Shown here: positions 57,235 through 64,000 of the stretch, piece after piece
Position numbering within the stretch: position 1 is the stretch's first letter
How the letters are laid out: each line of letters opens with the position of its first letter
NCBI RefSeq assembly: GCF_023091745.1
Contig: NC_068922.1
Coordinates: forward strand, 82,555,533 to 82,619,532
DNA from: Budorcas taxicolor
Taxonomy: Eukaryota > Chordata > Mammalia > Artiodactyla > Bovidae
Length of the DNA stretch: 64,000 bases
Direction of reading: 5' to 3'
Made by a program: the position numbers and the translations under genes
Notes under the pieces: model-generated
The model's input: only the letters and a program-made list of their open reading frames with translations
What the model was told of the DNA's origin: nothing
The model's database searches: none

Positions 57235-58760
57235 GGCCCAATCAGATTCCTATCAGAGTCTCAGCAAGATTTTCTGTAAACGGAGACAAAATCATTCTAA
57301 TTTGTATGGAAAGGCACAGGCATTAGAATAGCTAGAAGACCCTTCGAAAAGGAAGGTGAAATGAATCAGCCTACCTGATTCTAAGAGTTATTATATAGCT
57401 ATAGCAATCGAGGCTGTAGCGGGATTGGCAAAAATATAGAAAATAGATCATAGAACAGAATAGAGAGACTGATCAATGTAACAGAATAGATTCCAGCACT
57501 TACATATTCCCAAATGATTTTGAACAAAAGTACAAAGCCAATTCAGTGAAGAAAAATAGCCTTTTAATGCATGATGCTGGAGTAATTGAATATCCACAGA
57601 CAAAAAAAAAAAATAAACAAAAATAAACTTCTACTCAAGCCACATACCTTATACAGAAATTAACTCAAAACAGATCCTAGTTGTAAACGTAAAACTTGAA
57701 ACCATAAAATTCTCAGGAAAAAAAGAGAAGTCTTCAGGATATAGAACTAGGCAAAAACATGTTAGACTTCACACTGAAGACACAGTCCATAAAAGGAAAA
57801 TCAATACACTGGACCTCACCTAAATTTGAAAAAGCTTTTGTTCTTGAAAAGTCTCTGTTAGAGGATGAAAAGCCAAGCGCCAGACTGGAAGAAAACATTT
57901 GCAAACTCTGTGACTGATGGAAGTTGAAGAATATAACGAGTATTCAAAATTCAACATTAAAAAAATCTATTTAGAAAATGGACAAAAGACATAGGGAGAC
58001 ATTTTACCAAAGAGGGTAAATGAAGAGCAGAGAAGCACGTGTAAAGGATTTTTATATTATTAGCCATAAAACCCAAGTTGAAAACCACAGTGTGCTGTCA
58101 CTACGCACACAGTATAATGGCTAAAATTTAAAAAAGAAAGAAAAAAACAACAGTGACAAGAGCAAAAGCTGGCAAAGATGTCGAGAAACTGGATGAATCG
58201 TATGTTGCTGTGGGGATTTCTTAAATAATTAAATATTTGACTGCCATACAGCCCAGCAGTTGCACCTCTGATTATTTATCCCAGTAAAAAGAAAAAAAAT
58301 ATCTATGTTCACACAGGAACCTGCAAGTAAACATTTATAGCATCTTTACTCATAACAGCCCCAAACAGAAGCCCAGATGTCCTTAACTGGGTGAACAGTT
58401 AAGTAAACTGTGGAACATCCATGGAGAACCGCCACTCAACAGTAAGAAGGAATGGCTGTTGGCACACATGCCACCTAGATGAACTTTCAGAGAAAAGTGA
58501 CGAGTGCAAAATGCCGGTACTAATGGGATGTATTGCGTGATTTCAATTACGTATTAGTCTTGAAACGAACAGCAGAGTCATAGAAATAGAAGGCAGGCTA
58601 GTGGCTTCCAGGAGGCATCGACGGTCTGGGAAGGAAGGGGCTGTGGCTGTAAGAGCAGCGGGAGTTATCCCAGGGCGTGGGAGCCTGTCCCAGATCTTAG
58701 CTGTTCCCACGCCAGCATCCTGACTGAGACGCTGTGATGATTGTCCTCAGCGTACGATGG
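57235..58760 (+). mobile_element. Old L1 fragment, sense, ORF2 C-terminal and 3' region
   Basis: Landmarks: gattctaagagttattatat (57379), gggattggcaaaaatataga (57421), actggaagaaaacatttgca (57884), acagtataatggctaaaatt (58110) and gctggcaaagatgtcgagaa (58169). Frame-broken throughout. Similar in age to the copy at 20105. Confidence 0.82.
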
Positions 58761-59164
58761 GAGTTACGTCCCGATAAACCCGTCACGAGTTGAAAGTACA
58801 TGTCCATAAGTGGAAAACCATTGAACACATCTGACCTACCAAAATCATAGCGTAGTCTCACCTACCTTAAACGTGCTCAGAACACTTACATTAGCCTAGA
58901 GTTGGGCAAAATCATCCAACATAAGGCCTATTTTATAATAAAATGTTGACTATCGCAAGTCATTCATTGAATACTGTACTGAAAGTGAAAACCAGAATGG
59001 ATGGAAACATCCAGGTGTTTGACCTTGCGACCCCTTGGCTGCCTGAAAGCTGCAGCCCACTTCTGCTGGCTCGCAAGAGGGCGTGGTCCCACATGCAGGG
59101 AGCCCAGCAGGAGATGGGCGTCCGAAACTGAAGTACAGCTTCTCACAGGTGTGCACTGGTTTGC
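58761..59164. other. No recognisable feature
   Basis: Nothing assigned. Confidence 0.35.
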
Positions 59165-59330
59165 GCCATTGTAAAGCGTGTTCAGTCCCTGAATCGGGAA
59201 GATGCCCTGGAGGAGAAAATGGCAACCCGCCTCAGTATTCTTGCCTGGAGAATTCCATGGACGGAGGAGCCTGGCAGGTTATAGTCCATGGGGTCGCAGG
59301 GTCAGGCACGACTGGCGTGACTTAGCAAAG
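59165..59330 (+). mobile_element. Bov-tA SINE, 5' truncated
   Basis: Begins in the tRNA part (gtgttcagtccctgaatcgg) and ends cacgactggcgtgactta. Confidence 0.88.
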
Positions 59331-59751
59331 CTGAAGTCGAGGATGATCTATACACTTCTGTAAGATGTAGTCCCTGGAAAAACCAGGAAAAGAGCACAGG
59401 AGATAATCTGTGTATTATTCTTACAACCCTGTGCAAATCTACAAGGATCTCAAATAAGCAGTTAATTTAAAAGCAATCATACTAGCCTGGGTCTTAATAC
59501 ATCATCTGTGCAGTGAAATTAAATCTGCTGGCATTTGTTGTCTTTTATTTATAGCTGTTTAGTCACCGTAAGATACTGCAGGGGTCTGATACATTTATGT
59601 GTATGATTTGTCTGCACAAAATTATAAGAGAGCCAAGCATGGAAGACCCATGACATTCACTGACTTTTTGGTAAAGGTTGGGAGATGCTTATCTTTCCCT
59701 CAGTCTCAGGTGCAGTATCAACCTCATTGGCAGAAGGACTTCCACGGGCAT
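59331..59751. other. No recognisable feature
   Basis: Nothing assigned. Confidence 0.35.
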
Positions 59752-60770
59752 GTACTTTATTTTTTAATTAATTAGTAATTACTGGGATACAGTTGCTTTA
59801 CAATGTTGTGTTAGCTTCTGCTGCATAGCAAAGTGAATCAGATAGCTATATATCTCCTCTCTTTTCTGGCTCCTACTCCTCACTCCCTGCTAAGTCATTA
59901 CCCAGTGTTGAGTAGAGTCGCCTGTGCTATGCGGTCGGTTCTCGCTAGCTCCGGTGTGATTCATGGCAGTGGATATGTGGTGTATGCTGCTGCTAAGTCG
60001 CTTCAGTCGTGTCCGACTCTGTGCGACCCCACAGATGGCAGCCCACCAGGCTCCCCTGTCCCTGGGATTCTCCAGGCAGGAACACTGGAGTGGGTTGCCA
60101 TTTCCTTCTCCAATGCAGGAAAGTGAAAAGTGAAAGTGAAGTCGCTCAGTTGTGTCCAACCCTCAGCGACCCCATGCACTGCAGCCTTCCAGGCTCCTCT
60201 GTCCATGGGATTTTCCAGGCAAGAGTACTGGAGTGGGGTGCCATTGCCTTCCCCGTATGTGGTGTATACATGCCTACTAGTCCGCCCTCTCCTCGGCATC
60301 CATGCACTTGTTCCCTCTGTCTGTGTCTCTATTTCTGCTTTGCGGCTAGGCTCATCTATGCCGTTTCCCCCTGGATCCCACGGATGTGCGTTATATGTGA
60401 TCTCTGCTTTTCTTGCCCTAACCCACTTCACTCTGCATGAGTCTCTGGGTGCACCCATGTCTCTGCGAGCGGCGACGTTCCGCTCCTTTTGACGGCCGAG
60501 TGATGTTCCGTTGCCCACCTATTCCACATCTTCTTTATCCGTCCCTCTACTGATGGGCGTGAGGCTGCCTCCTAATGCTGGCTGCTGTGCACAGGGCTGC
60601 AGCAAACACTGGGGTGTGTCTATCATGCTGTTGGCGGGAATGTAGATTTTGGTGCAGCCACTATGGAGAACAGCATGGAGCTTCCCTAAACGGCTAAAAA
60701 TAGAACTTCCACGTGACCCAGAAATCTCACTCCTGGGTGTGTATCCCCAGAGAAAGCCATAAGCTTATGG
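59752..60770 (-). mobile_element. L1 3' end with 5' inversion, split by BOV-A2
   Basis: The antisense arm runs 59752-59973 and 60268-60624: tttacaatgttgtgttagct, tcattacccagtgttgagta, tgcgcaccatatt-type text. At about 60625 the orientation flips: gctgttggcgggaatgtaga ... aatctcactcctgggtgtgt is L1 in sense. In a normal L1 that sense segment lies just 5' of the place where the antisense arm stops, as expected from twin priming. TSD not identified. Confidence 0.88.
59986..60255 (-). mobile_element. BOV-A2 SINE inside the L1
   Basis: Complete reverse dimer with exact 12-bp TSDs tatgtggtgtat at 59974-59985 and 60256-60267. Confidence 0.96.
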
Positions 60771-60944
60771 GTGCTTGCAGAGAACTCATGATCACCCCCT
60801 TGAAGCAGAATGACCTTTCACAGCTTTCCTGAGATAGACGGAGGTACAGATGATATAGATAGAGGCATAGATGATAATTTCCAGTTAATTTATTAGTGAT
60901 GTGTGGATTTTAACTCTTTTTTTGCTGAGAGATAGCCTGGAAGA

Positions 60945-61165
60945 CTCAGTGATTAGTAGCAGAGACCCGCCTGGGCCCTGCCTGACTGCCTGGCCCTGGG
61001 CAAGCTGGTCACTGGCCGTGTGACCCTGAAGATGATGTTCACCTCTCTGTCCCCTCTGCCCTCATTTAGGACATGGGACAGAAGCGAAGGTGACTTTAGA
61101 GAGCTCACATGAGCACTGAATGAACCAGTATTTGTAAAGCGCATGGAACAGTGCTCTTGATGGCC
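60945..61165 (+). mobile_element. MIR
   Basis: tgattagtagcagagacc, gccctgggcaagctggtcac, then tttgtaaagcgcatggaaca. Nearly full-length sense MIR. Confidence 0.72.
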
Positions 61166-61990
61166 TTTAAAGTAAATTCACTCTGAAGTTCTTCTGTAGT
61201 TTCTCCTGAAACTGCAGTTTAGAAATGTAGATAATTTCACTGTCTCACTTTTTTGTGACTTCTAGGCTGATACACTTACAGATTTATGTGCCTAGTTGTA
61301 AATGATCACAAAGAATTTGAATACTTCTGTAAGAAAAAAAATGAAGTTAAAATAATACATCCTTTAAAACATGCGATTTTTGAATGCTTCAATTTGTCAA
61401 AATGTTGTTCATTTAAACATTCAGCAATTTTGTTTTGTCTTTCTCGTTTCAATCCACATGTTTCAGGATGAAACCCTGCAGGCTATATTTTATCATAATT
61501 ATTTTGTCAGTGTCAAGAATGCAGATGCATGGATTTGGTTTGTTTGTTGGGCATTAACCCACTGTGTGCCAGGACAGCCACATACTTGCACCACATTTTG
61601 GACAGATAAACTCCCTGAGGCATATCAATCAAAACATCAACTGTATTGCATTTAACCAGGGAAATTGGATAAGGATATCTGAAACATACATATAGCTCTT
61701 GATATGACATTAGTGCTGGCGATACGTTGAACAGCATAACTGATAACCAGAAAATTTGGACCCCTTTACTCTCAGCTTAGAACAATGTCATTTCTCAGAG
61801 TGACAGCAGAATGGATGCTTAAAGATAATAAATGCATTAATCTTTCCCTCATAACATTTCCAAGGAATAATGAGATATGAGTAAGTGACTCAGAAAGATA
61901 AAAAGAACTCACCACCAGATGTCTCCACTTTGTAAGGCAATTAACAGAACAAAATAAAACAAGCGATTCAAAAGGAGGGCTGATTTAGGG
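61166..61990. other. No recognisable feature (0.8 kb)
   Basis: Nothing assigned; AT-rich with a few short open frames. Confidence 0.4.
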
Positions 61991-62422
61991 CAGTGGTTCT
62001 GGACTGGTGGAGATTTTGCGTCCCCAGGTGACAGCGCCCAGTGCTGGAGGCATTTCTGATCGTCGCAGCGAGAGGAAAGGGCGTCACTGGGATCCAGTGA
62101 GCGGCAGCCAAGGAGGCGGCCACACAGCTTGCAATGCTCGGAGCAGCCTCCTTATGAAGAACCCAGTCACCGTCCCGAGAGCTCAGCGGCACAGGGCTTC
62201 CCTGGCGGCTCACATGGTGAAGAGTCTGCCTGCAAAGCGGGAGACCAGGGTTCAGTCCCCAGGTCGGGAAGATCCCTTGAAGAGAGAAATGGCAACCCAC
62301 TCCAGTGTTCTTGCCTGGGAAATCCCATGGATGGAGGAGCCTGGCTGGCTGGTGTCCGTGGGGTTGCAAAGAGTTGGACACAACTGAGGAACTCACACAC
62401 ACATGGAGGTCGGGAAACCCTT
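61991..62422 (+). mobile_element. MER20 (hAT-Charlie fossil), split by Bov-tA
   Basis: Starts cagtggttctggactgg and runs through gatccagtgagcggcagcca to about 62196. After the SINE, ggtcgggaaaccctttcc (62408-62425) looks like its far end. Diverged. Confidence 0.72.
62197..62403 (+). mobile_element. Bov-tA SINE inside MER20
   Basis: Head gggcttccctggcggctcac and tail ggaactcacacacacatgg. Confidence 0.92.
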
Positions 62423-62639
62423 TCCAGGGTGTTTGGTTTGCTTGGTTGGCCTTATAACTTTCTGAGCCTACCCAGTCTTTTTTTTTTTTTTTTCCTTTTT
62501 TTCAGGTTGAATAGTAAAAGGTAAGACAGATGGACTTGAGGCTCAACACTTTTCTTCCAAACTTCAGCAGAAATCTCTGTTACAGGCTCTTTTTTTGGGG
62601 GGTGGGGGGCGGGAATTACTTTAAAATGCTTTCCTTTTT

Positions 62640-63298
62640 AAAAAAATTTTATTGGGGTTTAGTTGGTTTAATGTGGTGTTAGTTTCAGGTATACAGCAAA
62701 GTGAATCATATATATATATATGTCTATATGTGTGTATGTGTCTATGTATACATATATTGGGGCTTCCCTTGTAGCTCAGTCGGTAAAGAATTTGCCTACA
62801 GTGCAGGAGACCCGGGTTTGATCCCTGGGTTGGGAAGATCCCCTGGAGAAGGAAATGGCAACCCACTCCAGTATCCTTGCCTGGAAAATCTCATGGACAG
62901 AGGAACCTGGTGGATTGCAGTCCATGGGGTCGCAAAGAGTCAGGCACGACTGAGCGACTAACACACATATGTGTGTGTATCTGTCTATGTATACATATAT
63001 ATAGGTCTCCATTCTTTCCCAGATTCTTTTCCTATAGATGTTGCTACAGAATACTGAAGAGAGTTCCCCATACGACACAGTAGGTCCTCGTTAGTTATGT
63101 TTTATACATAGTAATGTGTGTATGTTAATCCCAATCTCCTAATTTCTTCCCAGTGTGCTTTGTGGCACCATTTCCAATAGTGGGACGTGAAAGCAACGTA
63201 AACGCCCGTTGACAGAGGGATGGACAAAGACAGTGTAGCGCACATATGCGATGCAGTATTACTCAGCCATAAAAGAAGGAAGTATCCTTTACCTTATA
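62640..63298 (-). mobile_element. L1 3' end with 5' inversion, split by Bov-tA
   Basis: Antisense arm from aaaaaaattttattggggtt through agttccccatacgacacagt and taatcccaatctcctaattt to about 63154. Then the strand flips: gcaccatttccaatagtggg ... ttactcagccataaaagaag (63160-63285) is L1 in sense, normally several hundred bp upstream. TSDs ctttcctttt at 62629-62638 and 63299-63308 frame both arms, so it is one insertion. Confidence 0.88.
62758..62983 (+). mobile_element. Bov-tA SINE inside the L1
   Basis: Exact 17-bp TSDs tctatgtatacatatat at 62741-62757 and 62984-63000. B box gggtttgatccc; the 3' tail became a short ac/tg run. Confidence 0.95.
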
Positions 63299-63308
63299 CT
63301 TTCCTTTT

Positions 63309-64000
63309 GACTTCGTCCTCTTTGGGAGGCGATGTCTCACGGACATTGCCAAGATCATTTTCGTCTTTATGAGCCTGATGGTTATAGTGTGACGTGTAGT
63401 ACACGCACGGTGACGTCTGTCCGGCGAATGATGTCGTGCACCATCATAACAGGATACTGGTCTAAAAGGATCATGAGGAAGCTCTCCCGTTAGAGAATGT
63501 TTGTTTCAGAATCCGTCAGTCCTGGACTGGAGGGAAGACTGTAGCATTAGCAAGCGGGCAAAGTATAGTGGGACCGGCGATGTAGGTTGTTGGTAAGAAA
63601 ACTGAGATGTGAACGAGCTTTGAAGGAAGATTTCAAGTAAGAATACACAATTAAGAAGTGATCTGAGCGTAAAGACAGTGGCCAGCCTTCTCAGTCAGAA
63701 ATGCCTATGAATTCCTCCTTGTGGGGGTGGGGGGAAAACTTGTCTTGATCGTCCAGACAATGTAAATAACCAACTTCACACAGAAGGCAGGCAAAGGACT
63801 GATTGGTGGCGAGTGCTGAGTGTGCACACATTCGTGCGCACATACTCAACATAAACATTTCTATACGTGTGTGTGATTACACATATATATAAACGCGTGT
63901 GTTTACTCAGATATAAATACCACATCACTGATAAACAACTACAGAAGGAATGTTTAGGGTATATAGATAGTGAACCTGGAAAAGCAAAAGTACAGTAATG
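63309..64000. other. No recognisable feature
   Basis: 63330-63440 is rather rich in CpG (gtgacgtgtagtacacgcac, gtgacgtctgtccggcgaat). The end (63830-63920) has short TG/TA runs. No gene or repeat assigned. Confidence 0.4.

Noticed and set aside
60003..60518. 171-codon minus-strand frame
   Set aside because: Made of a BOV-A2 and inverted L1 sequence; no protein-like conservation beyond the transposons.

Overview
The window is nuclear DNA from a ruminant (Pecora; cattle, sheep, goat, buffalo or a relative; the species cannot be fixed from this sequence). The diagnosis rests on repeats limited to ruminants or cetartiodactyls: about two dozen Bov-tA SINEs, eight BOV-A2 SINEs, at least seven BovB (RTE) copies, an almost complete L1-BT, and six CHR-type SINEs. 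There are no primate Alu or rodent B1/B2 elements. Ancient mammalian repeats (MIR, L2, MER20) lie underneath. I found no bacterial gene, tRNA, rRNA or CRISPR array and no complete host gene. Most open reading frames here are translations of transposons or of simple repeats.

Layout. 328-2950: an antisense L1MA/MB-like element whose TG tract has grown into a 1.4-kb compound array. 2951-5317: SINEs and a 79-bp mariner MITE. 5318-11393: an L1-BT on the minus strand with recognisable ORF1 and full-length but broken ORF2, split by three SINEs that all carry target-site duplications (TSDs). 11394-24850: mostly sparse DNA with SINEs, a BovB 3' end, MIR, MER20 and an old sense L1. 24868-29404: a three-layer nest (BovB inside BovB inside a SINE). 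29405-44640: scattered SINE, BovB, L2 and MIR pieces between repeat-free stretches. 44641-44960: a CpG-dense block. 45951-46107: the best candidate host coding exon, with a poly(A) signal after its stop. 46700-56122: SINEs, including one folded back on itself, an older BovB, a solo ERV LTR, and a 46-bp minisatellite. 57235-63298: an old sense L1 plus two separate L1 insertions with the 5' inversion typical of twin priming.

How the parts relate. The autonomous elements are L1 and BovB. The Bov-tA and BOV-A2 SINEs share 3' sequence with BovB and were probably moved by its enzyme, while CHR SINEs belong to the same tRNA-derived world but lack the BovB tail. No copy here could work now: L1 ORF1 and ORF2 and the BovB ORF carry stops and frameshifts. 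Relative ages can be read from nesting: MIR and MER20 are split by Bov SINEs, L1-BT is split by Bov SINEs, and BovB is split by BovB. I did not find a convincing new biological system. The points most worth checking are the candidate terminal exon, the CpG-dense block, the three-layer nest with its long inverted repeat, the foldback BOV-A2, and the two inverted L1s.
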